The position numbers and the translations under genes were made by a program. Positions 11,701 through 24,356 of a stretch of DNA of 64,000 bases are shown piece by piece (the stretch's first letter is position 1; each line of letters starts with the position of its first letter). Under the pieces are notes generated by a model that worked only from the letters and a program-made list of their open reading frames with translations, did not search any database and was not told the origin of the DNA. This DNA is from Lottia gigantea (lineage: Eukaryota > Mollusca > Gastropoda > Lottiidae). The stretch spans positions 4,743,989 through 4,807,988 of the forward strand of contig NW_008706747.1 in NCBI RefSeq assembly GCF_000327385.1. The letters run 5' to 3'.

Positions 11701-14146
11701 GGTTGGGTTTGCCACTGGAATTTACCAGGCTAGCAAGTATGATTCAGGGGCAAATACCAGCAAATAGTTATCCACCTATATACACCTATACCATACCTTT
11801 CTCAATTTACAAATTGTTTCCTTGGTAAAATTCTGTTGGCTTGAGTTTTGATATATCTCCAATATTTCATATAAATATTTTTCTTTAAATAATACGGCAG
11901 GATTCTTCAGAAATAGGTCTAAATATCTAAAAAAAAAAAAAAGAAAGTAAATTGAATTTGAAGTTGTCTTAAAAGACATACAAAGTAATGACTGATCAAT
12001 TACATGCAAGTTGTCATCGAAAATCATCTATATAACCAAATGTTAAATGCTTACCCTTTTTGGTCCAATTCGTGCAAATCTTGCAGCTTGAGCCAATTCT
12101 CAATATCATCTATAAAATACAAATAGAAACAATTACAATTTAATTTGATCCATCTCTTGCCCAAGGGAAACCTTTAAAACCTTCACACTGAAAATACCCG
12201 GTCGGTTGGTTGGTAGATGACAAATTAACGTTTTCTTCCAGTGGATGCTAGTTGTTGGTAGTCGTAGTAGTTGGTAGTTGGATTGGTTAAATTGGATGAT
12301 TCTGTACTGTTGTTTCGATAATTCGAGAATTGGAAATACTTGTTGTAGACCGAGTTATATATTTTTTGGTCAGTGGGTCAATTAAGACAAATCATTTCAG
12401 CTATAGTTTATACTTGTTTCATAGTTTGCAGAGTTTTGAGAAATTAATTTTGAAAGACTATCTATTTTACCTTCAAAACCAGGACTTTTAGTTCCAATTC
12501 TTCTCAAACAGGAATCAGACGAACTTTCTACAGCCTTTCTCTCTTTCGCTTCTTTTTTTGAGAAGGCTTGTTGCTTGTAAAACACGCTTGAAACTAAATC
12601 ACATAGTCTATCTTTATCTTGGCTAAATTCTTCAGAAAGATTCTTAAATAATGCTCCTCTAATTTGCAGAAATTCCACACACAAACTTTCCATTTTACTT
12701 TCAAAATTGTTCACTTTGAAAAATCTCTTGTTCATGGCTTCTTCGAAATCTACGTTTGATTTTGCCCGGAGAGTTTTGGAGACAAATTTTAAGCATTTTA
12801 TCCATAATACACAAGGAAACTTGGAAATGTCTAATTGGCTGAAATTCAAATTTGATTTCGCACAGAAATTAGAGAAAAATTCCACATTTTGATCACTTTT
12901 TTTAAATTTCAAGTTTGACTTTTCTAAATATAACACAGGCAAGACCAGAATTCTATTTAAAAATTCTGACAAAACTTCTCCATTCAAATTTTCTAGAAGT
13001 TCTGAATATTGAATTGTGATTTCCATTAACTTGGATATAAGTTCTTGAAATTCTATCCCATTTTCCTCATAATTGATTGGTTGATCATGAAATCTGAGTT
13101 GTAGAAAATGACCAATCAGAGAAGAGATAAGTTGAAGATCTAGATATGTCACAGGCTCGCGTTGAATATGCTGCGTTAATTTAGAATAAAAGTTCAATCT
13201 TTCTGTAGTTTCCAACGAGCAGGGAACCTAAAAAGAAAAACATCAAATTAAAAATCATACAGGCCAATATGAAGATTGCTTACAGCAAAAATGCCTAACT
13301 CAAACATAACTAGAAGTCATCGAAATGCAAAAGAAATCGAAAGTAGAATTTGCATCCTATTTATCTCATATGGCTAGCTTGGCAAGTATCGGTACTATTC
13401 AAGGTAAGGCTTGTATCAAATGCAGTACCAAAAATCTTCCAAGATTTGTCAAGAAATCTCACCTCTACAATAGATTCGAACCAATTAAAAGCTTTCACCA
13501 TATCAAAATAAGTATCATAACTTATAGATGGTAAGCCTGCCATTGGTCTGGAACAAACATTTCTTTCTTGTGTTTGTAACAAAAATACAGCACTTAGTTT
13601 CATTTTCCACCATCTTTGTTGAAGTTCTGTGTGAGGTTCTTCTAACCCTTCGATTATTTCTGATATTGGCTCTTCCAAGACTTCTAGAATGTCTTTGCTT
13701 TCATCCTTACCAAGGCCTTTCAATTCTTTATCAACCTAATGTAATAGAACAAGAAAGATTTAAAACTGTAGGTTTTTGGAGTAGCTTAGATAAAGGTAGA
13801 AAAAAGAATTAATTCACTAGGACCAAAGCAAGGAAACGAGGGTCATTATCTTGTCAAAAAATGTCTCTTTCCACAGACACAGTTACAAGTTATGCAAACG
13901 GAGAGTTATTTGCCTATCCCACATTACGGGCAAGATAGTCCTTTCGTCAGCGGCATTACAATGGTCAGTTGCTGAGTAGGACCGTTTGTTTTTGTTTCAT
14001 TTATGAGGCCCAATCGGCAATGCAAGAACAAGATTTTGAAATGAAATGGTCAAATGTCAACGACAGAAAGATGGAATGCCTCATACCTTTTTGAATGCAA
14101 ATTCCCAAACAGATCGTAAAACAGCCATTTCTGACGTATTTTCCAT
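5787..14146 (-). CDS. GEMIN4: Gemin4, SMN complex subunit
   Basis: Gemin4 is a helical scaffold of the SMN complex, which loads Sm proteins onto snRNAs and shuttles between cytoplasm and nucleus. Fifteen exons join in frame to 1011 residues, near the human 1058: 14087-14146, 13463-13735, 12471-13227, 12055-12109, 11797-11926, 11281-11442, 10987-11094, 10221-10379, 9470-9848, 8882-9153, 8687-8723, 7996-8114, 7378-7507, 6665-6771, 5787-6074. The recalled human protein aligns in order: ELTVIFNKFTNNSTEQ against DLNTTFNQLTQSASEQ, LPLEFTIKLFTTVLEA against VDLSLRIFIQTLEA, and the last about 75 residues (F.C.A, ETLFV, SV). The start is the first ATG of exon 1 with no upstream extension seen. The 9153 acceptor is the least certain because other AGs nearby keep the frame. 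Exon 12 begins at a tandemly duplicated junction. Sequence divergence is high, so domain-level identity rests on scattered matches. Confidence 0.83.
6125..6660. repeat. Pyrimidine-rich degenerate repeat in a Gemin4 intron
   Basis: The plus strand is strongly C+T+A-rich, with recurring blocks like 'cattccccac', 'cccaacccaga' and 'accagc' spaced irregularly. It fills the last Gemin4 intron. No coding potential was seen. Confidence 0.55.
6557..6695 (-). repeat. Duplicated exon-end/donor fragment of Gemin4 exon 14
   Basis: A block at about 6557-6612 (gaaaaccagc...ctacctga...cagaccagca) closely repeats at about 6643-6695, which spans the 3' end of exon 14 and its donor. The intronic copy therefore carries a second potential donor about 85 bp downstream of the real one. 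Confidence 0.65.
6965..7316 (-). mobile_element. tRNA-derived SINE, near full length
   Basis: Read on the minus strand, the head starts near 7316 with TGGCTCAGTGAGTTAGA (A-box-like) and GGGTTCAATCCC (B-box-like) about 40 bp later, as in pol III tRNA-type promoters. It is followed by a body ending in 'gtagggcgtataactcc' and ATTCATTTCATTTC. Fragments of the same body and tail recur across the window. It lies inside a Gemin4 intron. The family name is not assigned. Confidence 0.8.
8089..8520 (-). repeat. 44-bp tandem array made from a Gemin4 splice junction
   Basis: About ten near-identical copies of a 44-bp unit. Each contains the 3' splice site of Gemin4 exon 12 (ATTTTCAG) and the first 25 or so bases of that exon (GAGATGTCAAGTTGGTGCTA). 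Only the copy nearest the rest of the exon (start at 8114) is followed by the full coding sequence. The upstream copies each carry a potential decoy acceptor. Copies are very similar, so the expansion is recent. Confidence 0.95.
9229..9407. repeat. 40-bp minisatellite in Gemin4 intron
   Basis: About 4.5 copies of a 40-bp unit (ttgacattgtgaagatgtat, aagacaaagttcgccacagc). Because 40 is not a multiple of three and the unit lacks stops on the minus strand, it yields similar open frames in several phases. These are artefacts, not genes. Confidence 0.9.
9975..10125 (-). mobile_element. SINE fragment
   Basis: A degraded minus-strand copy of the SINE body: 'cagtgtacaataagg', then 'aggggtctaggtttttcatg' and 'aaatgactagatga'. 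It corresponds to the middle part of the copy at 6965-7316. It sits upstream of the acceptor of Gemin4 exon 9. Confidence 0.6.
11118..11245 (-). mobile_element. SINE fragment
   Basis: A minus-strand body fragment ('catgcagtgtgcaatgagg', 'ccagggatcttt', 'ttattgtgccatctgaatg') whose 3' side ends about 25 bp from the acceptor of Gemin4 exon 7. A smaller fragment at 10402-10432 is placed in the same way before exon 8. Confidence 0.65.
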
Positions 14147-15082
14147 TGTAAAATAGTATGATTTTTCATAAATTAATTTGACAAGTTTCAAAACGCGTTT
14201 TTAACGACTAAGCCATTTTTTCCTCCTTTTCAAGAGAGGTCAACCTTTTCAATCTCCAATGCTGGAGAATTCAAACGAGTTGTCTCCCTTGACAAACAGA
14301 ACACAATAAGTTTCTTTCGATTTTTCAGAAATTCGATCGAGATTTCTTGGAAAAGTCGCCAAAATTAGGAAAAAAAGAACTTTGAGAACCTAAATTGTAA
14401 CATCATTGTTAAGATGTTTGCCCTATAACCAGCTGATAGACAGTTCCAATGAACCTTGAAACATTAGTCAGAGCCAACAAATTCTTCAGATTTTAGTCTT
14501 TAATTTATTAACTGAATCTATTCCATATGACGATAATGAAACATGCAAGGGCTTTTTTCTTATGAAACTCAAAATCACTTTTTGGCTTAATTTACACCCT
14601 TCAACTTTTGATACAAAATTAATGACCACAAAATAGAAATATTTTATGAATATTCTATTCAAATAATTGGAATTTGATATCAGATTTAAGAAAAAAGAAA
14701 TATATCAAAATGAATGACTGCAATTGAAAAGAGGATAACTCAAGATTTTAGTACGGTACTGTAACAGGTACCAACTTTTCGAAAAACACAAAAAACTGTC
14801 AATTGCTGAGAATTATGAGTAAAAAGTAGAAAAGGATGTCCATGCTCTAGTCTCATATTTGAAGTTGATTAAATATTGAAATGAAATACATGTATAATGG
14901 AAGCAGAGGTCCAAAACCTCGAACATATTTCCCTGTTCGTGCATTCATTTTAACAGTTTTGGTTGGTTTTTACAGAATTGTGATCTGTATCACTTCTGGC
15001 ATCCTTTTGTTGAATGAACCATCCAATAGAAAATGATTTAGATGTCATGTGATAAGAGCAATGAATATTTACACAAATCAGT
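14147..15082. other. Intergenic DNA between Gemin4 and CIZ1-like gene
   Basis: This holds the Gemin4 5' UTR and promoter side (14147 upward) and the 3' UTR of the CIZ1-like gene (below 15083). A minus-strand AATAAA at 14504-14509 is a candidate poly(A) signal for the latter. No other gene was seen. Confidence 0.5.
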
Positions 15083-18000
15083 CTATTTTTTGCCTCTTTT
15101 GGCTTTTCCACCGCGAGGTTTGCCAGTACGAACTCGACTTCTTGGTGATTTGGTTGTGGCTCCCTCTGTAGGTTCACTTGTTTCTGTAGCCTCTTCTGTG
15201 ATAGTTTCATCAGTTTCATTTTCAGGGTTCTCAGTTTCATTTTCAGCCTCATTTTCATTTTGAGCGTCGTCTGTTGTTTGGTCTTCATTGGACTCTTCCA
15301 AACCAATAATGGCTGCATCGGAATTATCTGCAATGTCATCTTCAGTATGATCTGCATCACCATTTTGATTCTCGTCTTCCATTTTTGCAGTTCCGTTTTC
15401 ATCACCGTCTGCCAACAAACTTTTTTCTTCGGCAGTAACGTCTGCAAAGTCGACAGTCTTCATAGTATCGTCTGGATCCATGGTTTCATCTTGATTTTGA
15501 GCTGTCGTCTGCTCTGTGGAATCCTCTTCTGCTTTGCCCTCATCGACTGACTCTACTTCCTCCTTTTCAGCGGTTTCATCATCATCTTTAATCTCAATAA
15601 TTTCAGTTTTTGATTCTTCTTTTACTACCGTCTTTGACTTCTCTTTGGCCTCTTTCTCAGTTTTCTCTTTAACAGCTTCATCGAGCGCCTTCTTGTCTGC
15701 TTCTACTTTCTTTTTTAATTTCGCCAACATGGCAGTCTGCAAAAAAGAAAAAAGAAACTGACACATAAAATTTAGGAACAAAAACTTTGGACATAGTTTA
15801 ATTATTTCAGATTAAAGGGTTTTCCTTGGGGTGGGGAGAGTACCTGGTACTGGTAAATCTGTGACCTCTATTTTCTCCCAAACCCTAATTAAGTATCAAG
15901 CTTTGTGCCGTCTTCCAAATAATTTCTAGTATTTCAATTAAACTTCAGCCTACCTTAAATTTATCAAAATGAACTTGAGTTTTACAATGGCCGACCTTGG
16001 CTGCCTCTTCATTATTATAGAACTTATGACAGAGTTTACAGAAAAATCCTGTTACTGGAATCACCAAACTTTGTCCTGAAAATTATCAAAACATTTATAC
16101 AGTTGAAATTATTTATCTAAAATAAATGAAATCAATAATAACGTAATACTTTTCTGACCCGCAGAAGAAACTGTCAATCTTAGCTTAACAATAATAACAG
16201 TGTCACTCACCCACAGGCTTTTTGGAATCAAAAGTTGCCGTCTCCATTTCTTTCATATCTTTCTCTGAAGCGTCAAGTTGAGCCTTGAGCACTTTCTCAT
16301 CTTTAACTTCAGGTTTAGGTGCAACTTTCTTTTCTGTGGGTTTAGAACTGGTAGAACTTTTACTTGTTCCATTTGACTGAAATTTGAAATATTAGATTTT
16401 GACTTTGTAAGAGTGAGTACAACAAAATATTTAAAAAAAAACTTGCATTCATTAGCAAAGTAACTATTAAGACTTTGAAACTATGGAAGAACATGTATTG
16501 CCAGTAATAGGTCTGATGAATATGTAAAAGGTCAGATGAATATGTAAAAGGTCACGTAGATATGTAACAGGTCATGTAAATATGTAACAGGTCATGTAAA
16601 TATGTAACAGGTCATGTATATATGTAACAGGTCACTTGAATATGTAAAAGGTCACGTAAATATGTAACAGGTCATTTGAATATGTAACAGGTCATTTGAA
16701 TATGTAAAAGGTCAGGTGAATATGTAATGAATATTTATGAATACAATATAAAATATATTAAGCAATCCAAATATGGTTAAAATACCTTGGAATCTTTATA
16801 TTCCTTAGAGTCTTTTGAGTCTTTGCTGTCTTTTTTGCTGGATGATAATGATGATGATGTTGATGATTTTTTGTCCTTATCTTTGCCGTGTCCACGATCA
16901 TCATCATGCCTGCGTCTATCTCGATCTCTGTGATCTCTCTCACTACTATCTGATCTTTTACTTCCTAAATCTTTATTCTTCTTCTCATTCTACAAAATGT
17001 CACATAAAATTACAGTCTAATCAATACTAGTCCAAGCTTTCAATCCGTTTTTAATTAGCTTTTATTTATAATTTAACCACTTAAGTCAGCCCTCTTGAGA
17101 CCCTCTTTAGCCCTCAAATCTTCCCTGTCTGGCGCTGGTAAGCTAAACTAGTCTAATGCTTCTCCGAATACTGTTCTGAATAAAAGTTGCTCTCGCTAAT
17201 GATGTTACAATATCAATAAGAACTGAAAACGTCAATATCTTCCTGATAAGTTACAGACAACTACTGTATTAATATTAAGATTTTTTAGGGACTACTTCAA
17301 TCCTCAAAATAAAGTAAAAGAAAATGAAACTCACATCCATATGGCGTTTAGTTCCTCGATGATTCAAAACTTCTTTAAAATTTTTAAAACATGGTACATT
17401 ACACCATCTACATCCCATGTTCACTTGAACAACTCGTTTCTGTAAACAAAACAAAAAACAAAAAATAATTTGTTGATTTGTTGATCAACACGATTGTCTA
17501 ATAATGTTCAAAATTCCCACCAATATTAGAGGACAGCTTCATAAAACTTAAAATTCTTTACATAACCTGTTTGTTGCATTAGGTATCGTATTGTGACATG
17601 ACACTACTTATAATCCAAATTCTTTGCAAGTAAATAACTTGTTGAGATCTCCCTTGCATCTAATTGAGCAGAGGCAAGGCCATACGCCATACATCATGAA
17701 ATTTGTCAGAACAGTTGTGTAAAAAGACTAGATCGTACCCTATGAATACTGGTCTTCTTGTGTTTATCAGCTGGTATTTTTAATGGTTCAACACACAGTT
17801 TACAGAATGAATCATCATCCCTGAAACACACAATACAAGTAACATTTTAATGCTTTTGTGAGGCATAGGCAATATATAAGAATTAAACGTTGAGTTTCAC
17901 TAGCATTATTGGTGTGTAAACGCACTTGATCATGTGACAAACTGAATAAATGACAAAGTCTATGTATGTTGAGTATGATCAACTGCATTTACACACCAAT

Positions 18001-21000
18001 AATGCTATTGAGACCAACGTTTAACTCATATATTTATTTACTCATTTAGTTCAATTATTTAGTTTGCTTAACTGGTTCATTGAAGGGAGTGATAGTAGAA
18101 AGGTAAATATTACTCTTTAACATTTAATAATGGAAGGGCAACGCTATTTTCAATAAAAGAAACTTTACCAATGATAGTGTTTTGTGTCTAGAGGCTTATC
18201 CAACTTAATTTTTTTGCATTGAATGGTTCTTCTATCACATAGGGAATTAGAAAGAGACTTACTCTAATAATCTAAGATGTTGTTGAGCTTGATTTCTAGC
18301 CATATTAGATCTGGCTACATCCCCCACTCCTCTCATACGTTCTTCATGTTGACGAGATCTCATGTGCTGACCAAATCCCTGTTGAATGTTAAATTCAAAT
18401 ATTATAGTCAAATATCAAGTCTAACTCTAAATTAAATCAAAATGTTGATTGAATAACTGTTTTAAATAACAACATGATGAAAGTATAAATATTGAGAGAA
18501 GGTGAAATATGAAGTCCAATGTCAAATTGCATAGAGACCATAAATTGTTTGAATTCAGAAATGACATGGTTTCATGAAATCTTTACTTAAATGATTCAAT
18601 TCCATTTTTAGGATTTGAAAATTTCTATTAGTCATTTTATATCAATGAAAATGGCGATGCCATACAGTGAGGAATGATGGAAATTTTGCCAGGACAGCAC
18701 CACAGCCTACTTTGTTTTCCAAACAATTGTGATTTTTGAATTTATTAGTAAAACAAAAAGCAGCTAGGCTACATTATTTTCTTATCATTGACATATGGAC
18801 CTATAGAAGCATGTGTCTGCATGCACCTGCAAAAAAACTTAATATTAGTTGCATGTTTATCTAATGGAAGGATCCATTCCAATGAGAGGTGTGGAAAGTA
18901 TGACAAATAGGCAGAAGTGGAAAAATAGACAATGCTGATTGGAAGTTAGGCTACAGCCTACAGTCAAACAGTCTGCACCCAGATAATTATTTCAAGATTT
19001 TAAAATTATTTCCCGCAAATTGATTTAAATAAGAAATGAAGTTATAAAAGTCTCAAAGAAACAATCTGAAGGGGCAAAAGTTCCTGAAATTGTTCTTGAA
19101 TTAACAGATTTTCCTAGCATCAGATCGGCTCAAAATTTTAGAAACAAATTCCAAGAGCGGGAAAAAGAGAACCAAGAAAGAAGGAAAGCTAACTTGAAAA
19201 TATCCAAGGGTTAGATTATGCAATGAGTTCAAGGTCATAACAAAATTCTGTATAATCTTTAGGAAATGATGTAGGACCTGTAAGGGTCCGCGGGAGTAAG
19301 GCTGAACTGTTAGAAAGCAAGGTTTGATGCCACAAAGGGAATGGAGGTAAAAAAGTTGGTCAAAATTAACCCATCTGCTGCTCACCCTGCATAGTCCACC
19401 ACAGAGAAAAACTTTGACCTAAAGACTAATATGCATGTGTGGAAGGGTTCATTTAAAGGTAAAGGGAAGTCAGGTACATCATATAGTAAAATAATCTAGA
19501 TACATAACTTTAAATAATTTTTAATAACCATTGACCTTGACTAGGAGTCATCGCATACCATAACTAGCCTTACGGATAATTTTATTTATAAATTGGTCAA
19601 GAACAGGCACTAAGTATCTATATTGAAGCCAATCAAGGGCAATTATGAAATGAAATGAAATGGAAATGGTTATGAAACTAAATGAGCAGAATTATCATTC
19701 ATTTGATACTTCAGTTAGTAACTAAGAATGATGCCTCAGATCTATGGAAGAGTCTAAACTTGAAAATCAGAAAAATATCTATAACAAGAAATTGCAGTAC
19801 AAATTGAACAAGAAGTTTGAAAGAAACTAAGAAAGATTTACCGATTCATTGAAACATTCTTCATTGCAGGCATGGCAGAAAAACCGTGACTTCGGTCCAC
19901 TCAACTGGAACAAGAATAAGTATGAAGGGATTTCATTGGTTGAAACAAGAACTGGTTAGTAAAAGAACCAATCAAATAAATAACATTAAAGATTAGTTAA
20001 TAAACAAACTCAAACTGTAGGGTAAGGAAAATGAAACTAATTTTTAAAAAAAGATAAGAATTTTTTAAAAGAAATTGAAGAAAATCTTTTTAGAGCTGTC
20101 AAGAAAAATAAAAGCATTTTAAAATTTAGAAAAGATGCTCAGATGGAAAAAGTGATCAAAAAATTTTATTTGCTTGAGTTTTGAATTGAGCAAGAACTCT
20201 AATATACAGACCCAATATGAAATGAATGGAGTTTTACGTCCTACTATATAGGCCCATGATAAGCTCCAGAGGTGTGAATAGTTGAATACTCTCCTCATTA
20301 AAAGGAGAGTAAGAAAGCAATGAACAGAAAGCATGAATTGACAGAAGGAAATGAAGGAATGAAAAAAAAAACAGAAATTGAGAATAAAGAAAGATTTGAA
20401 TATTATGGGATGACTAGAGAAGAATAAATGACTCCAAAAGGAATGAATGAAAAAGAAATGATGACCAACTTAATATGAAAGGATAAACTGAATGTGAAAG
20501 GATGAATTGAGCGAAGGATGAAATGGTGAAAAGAATGAATAAAATTTCCAAAGACTGACAGGAAAGAGAAAAAAAAATTGGCAACAAGGAAAGCCAACAA
20601 CTTAGGAAAATCTGAAATCGAAGGCATATTATATATCACAAACACAAGACAATATCATGGTATAACACACTTCTTTAACACAATTAAGTACATAACGTTC
20701 CAACACAATTTACACATGTTGTCATCAGATGAAAATATTTAGTTTTTAAGTTTGGAAAACACATGACAGTTAAGACAAGCAAAAATATTTTTGCTCATAC
20801 GAGTCCAATTCAAAACAAACATGAGTAGTCCACTATATTCTCAGGTAGTATAAGTAACAATCAACAGAATGCAAGTTATGTCTGTATAGTTTCTATTACT
20901 ATTTATTCTACCTACAAATAAAATGGACTATTTGTGTTTATGTTTGAATTCGATCCAGATGAGCAGAAAAATCTCTGCTGGAGTACAACACGAATTAGAC

Positions 21001-24000
21001 AAGATATAAAACAAAGAGAAGACAACTCACCCTGTCGGTGGTAGGAAATTTTGGGTCGTATTCCTCTCGTCTTATTCCTCCTAGAAACAGGCAAACGTAT
21101 TATTAAAGATCTTATTTCAGAATATAAATCTATCACTCATACATTCATACTAACATACATACTGTTACAAGACATTTATTTGGTTATATATCAGGGAAAA
21201 TGCATGGGGTTATTTGAAGTTGTTCACATTTCATTGTTCGTAGCACAACGCATTTTGTTAAAAGTGCAATTAATAACCATCATTGCAATTATACACACTG
21301 CGGTTTCGAATCTGTAGTCCTACTAATCAATTAAAGTTGAGGAAAAGCTGGAAGAGCTTATGAAGACAGGGTTTCACATAGAAAATATTCGGGAGACAAA
21401 ATTTCAAACATATGAGAAGAGGAGATAATTCAGCATTTTAAGCAGTAAACTGAAGAACTGAATGTGAAATTTGTTCTGATCTCTCAGCAAAGAATGCTTC
21501 AGCTATATCTATTGCCAGTATATTTTTAACGGTTTTACACTAAGTTTAATGATTCCTTTCCTTGTCAGAAGATAAAGAGAACAAAGCTTATTTAATCCGG
21601 AATGGAAAAAAAGAATTGGATATTGAATGATACTTCTAGTTTAGTCACCCTTTGAAGAATTTGCTTTGATGTCACAGAAATAACCATTTGACTACAAATA
21701 ATTGTGTGCGATTCAATGTCTAAAATGGATATGAAGATACAGTGCAAAATGACTTGCTGTATGGAAGAAATCTCATAATTGAGGGGTTCATGCATAAATC
21801 TAATTTTAGTTTGCTGGAACTATTTGGTTATGCATCGAAAATTATTGGTAAATGCAGTACGTGGTGTTATTGTTTGGAAAGGGACACTGGCTAATATTTT
21901 ATAAGCAGAAATCTATCTTGTTAAATCAGTTTTGAGAAATTGTCATCCAGAAATTAACGAGTTAGGAGGGGACTGATCTATTATGACAAACAAATGCTCA
22001 AATGAGGGCCTATATAGATAAACTATCGCTTTTTCTGAGGAAACTACAAAGCAATAGCACTTGAATGCAACAATGGCGTTAGGAATTGCTTCCTATGTTG
22101 TGAAGACTTCAAAGATGAGAATGTTGGCTGTTTGGTAGAGAGTTTGATACATAAACCTCAGTCTAAATTATGAGTTTCACGGACAAATGAAAGGGGATTT
22201 GATTGTTACCTGGCCTAATAAAATCAGGTCTTCCTTGATGAACAGTTGGTGGAGGTCCTTGCTGAAATATTACAAATGCAGAAGTGTAAGCTTATATCAG
22301 AATCAAATATTTCTGTAAGTCTTGAGACGATTTCTTGGGATGAATTCTCCAGCATGACTTTCCGGCTGAAAAAAGGCTGGTGAAAGGCTCTTCAGAATAA
22401 TGAAAATTCAAAAATTATTCTGATCTCATATTCTGAATCATTGCCTTGTTGAAAATCTGAAAAAAAAGTCCTCAATTTATGGTACAGACACAGCATGATT
22501 ATGAAAGAGAATAAACCAAATTTCCAGCATTACTATAGAATTCTGAACTGTCGAGCAGTTGTGATCCAAGAAATATACAACATGCATATGCAAATGTTTG
22601 ACAGAATTTTTGCACATCTTCACCAAAATGCAATATCTACATAAAACAAATATTGCTAGCAATGAACTTATTCAATTTTAAGAATCATTCTAAAGATTTC
22701 GATATCAATTAAACAGTTGACGAACATCCAGAGATAGCTGTGGTTTTGATCTTCTTGAAAATTATCAGGAAATCGGTTATAAAATTGACACACAGAAAGG
22801 AAAAGTTTTATGTTCCAATTTCCTGCTCTAGTTGGGAACTAATTAAAACTATCTACACAAAGACAATCCTAAAGTAAGCAAATTGCTGAGAAGTATGTTA
22901 TATTAGCCAAGTGCTTCTTGGTTTGCAGTGTATGTTTAATGTTGAATTCTATAGCACTATAGCATATTCCAAATCGAATCTCCAGTTTGACTTGTATTGT
23001 GCTGTTAGAATGATTTTTGTTGATGAGAAAGGTACCTACATACGACTTCATTTCAGCATGGATAATGAATAAGACAAAGCAAAAGCCTTGCATCATTTCC
23101 TAACTAAGGTTTAGATACTACAAAGGCATTTATCAAAGCTTAAATCTATCACAAGATAAATAAAGGCAGTAGATATGAGCAATCTATAGAAACATCGGTA
23201 AACTTCTGAACAAGCACCACTGTACATAGTATAAGGTTTTATAAGAGATACTCTCTTATAGAAGCACTGGTCTAGGTCACAATGGTAGTTGACAATGGGG
23301 ATAATGTTTCTGTAACAGTTCAGTTTTGTTTGACTGATGGCTGGTCTGAATGTTAGACAGGTAACATCAAGTATTGAAGGTCTGATTTGATAAAAAGTGA
23401 AGCAATTAATCCATAAAATGGATAATGAATAATTCTTTTGTCTTTGATAGAAATGCTTTGGTGTACACTGGTACCGCATGACTCCAATCTTTCACTCAGT
23501 TTAATTGTCGACAAACATTTGTGAAAGAGAAAATCCATGATAGGACCAAGATTGTTCACAGACAGGAACATGGTGATTATAGACTCTGGAATCTGGATGT
23601 GAACAGAAATCTCGAGAAGGAACTCATCTTGAAAATAAATACTAAATAAATATCAAATATAAAGTAAAGTCAAAAATCAATGAGACTTGAGTTCAAGTAG
23701 ACATAAAAACTTCTTTAAGATCTTTTGTAATAAAAAATTGATAGTGTTTGAAGCTAGAAAAATATACTTACATCAAATCTGCTTCTTTTCATGTCCATTC
23801 TCATTCCTTCATTTGGTCGTTTCATTGGCATCATTGGTGGTGGGCCAGGTCTGGGGCCTGGTGGACCATCTAATAGAGAGGGAATACGTCCTGGTGAGGG
23901 GCCACCTGGAGGACCTAAGGGTCCAGGGGCAGGCCCCATCAATCCAGGAGCTCCCATCTTGGTGTTGATATCGCCTATCATCTGACTCTGTTGTTGAAGA

Positions 24001-24356
24001 AGATTACTGGCTAGGGCAAGTTGTGACTCTCTTAAATTCAGTTTCTCTTCCAGTCGTTTGTGATTCATAAGCTGTTCTTGTAACCCAACTGTTAGGGGAT
24101 CAACTGTAGAAGGGGTAGGTCCATTTCTACCCATCAAACTTGGTGGAGCAGATGGCTCAGATAACAAGGGTCGTCCTCGTGGAACCTCTCCTAAAATTCC
24201 ACTAGGGCCATAAGGACCCCTTTCTCTTCCCATTTCGAAGTCGTCTACTGGACCAGGAAGCAATCCACCTCCTCCTCCTCCTCTTCCTCTCATTTCAAAT
24301 TCTCGGTCCATCCCCATATCTCGACCTCGCTCATACATAAACCTGTCTCTATCCAT
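15083..24356 (-). CDS. CIZ1: CIZ1-like matrin-type zinc finger protein
   Basis: CIZ1 is a nuclear-matrix-associated factor tied to DNA replication licensing and Xist retention in vertebrates. Eleven coding exons give 732 residues: 23772-24356, 22210-22261, 21031-21080, 19842-19904, 18263-18378, 17739-17820, 17335-17439, 16786-16989, 16211-16376, 15954-16075, 15083-15736. Residues 1-195 are Arg/Asp/Met- then Gly/Pro-rich with a short Gln/Leu helix. Zinc fingers are C239-C242-H255-H261, C295-C298-H309-H315, C326-C329-H343-H349 and a matrin-type finger C487-C490-H504-H510 inside IPVTGFFCKLCHKFY, matching the human VPVMGYICRICHKFYH. A Ser/Lys/Asp-rich linker separates fingers 3 and 4. The tail is acidic (about 516-705) and ends basic (KSPRSRVRTGKPRGGKAKRG). 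A 5' UTR acceptor lies at about 24378. Orthology rests on finger order and the last finger. ZNF638/matrin-3 kin are less likely. Confidence 0.75.
16506..16728. repeat. 20-bp minisatellite
   Basis: About eleven copies of a 20-bp unit close to GGTCATGTAAATATGTAACA, varying at a few positions, in the CIZ1-like intron between exons 8 and 9. Confidence 0.93.
17883..18027. mobile_element. Fold-back (MITE-like) inverted repeat
   Basis: The left arm (aacgttgagtttcactagca, ttattggtgtgtaaa) and the right arm (tttacacaccaataatgcta, ttgagaccaacgttt) are near-perfect inverted complements about 45 bp long around a spacer of about 50 bp. No open frame is present. It lies in a CIZ1-like intron and was not seen elsewhere in the window. 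Confidence 0.75.
18650..18745 (-). mobile_element. SINE fragment
   Basis: A minus-strand body piece ('gccatacagtgaggaatgat', 'aattttgccaggacagc', 'cctactttgttttccaa') matching 7040-7110 of the near-full copy. A tail-only piece (gaatggagttttacgtccta) lies at about 20222-20245. Confidence 0.6.
20330..20620 (+). repeat. Purine-rich low-complexity intron segment
   Basis: The plus strand is dominated by GAA, GAATGA and AAATGA words with very few pyrimidines over about 290 bp, in the CIZ1-like intron between exons 3 and 4. No exon is supported in the intron blocks 19905-21030, 21081-22209 and 22262-23771. Confidence 0.55.

Noticed and set aside
14950-15447. 165-residue minus-strand frame rich in Lys/Met/Gln
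   Set aside because: A shifted frame of the same CIZ1-like exon. The other frame continues the spliced protein and ends in a typical basic tail.
15042-15761. Plus-strand open frames rich in Ser/Val/Ile
   Set aside because: Antisense shadows of the acidic, low-complexity last exon of the CIZ1-like gene.
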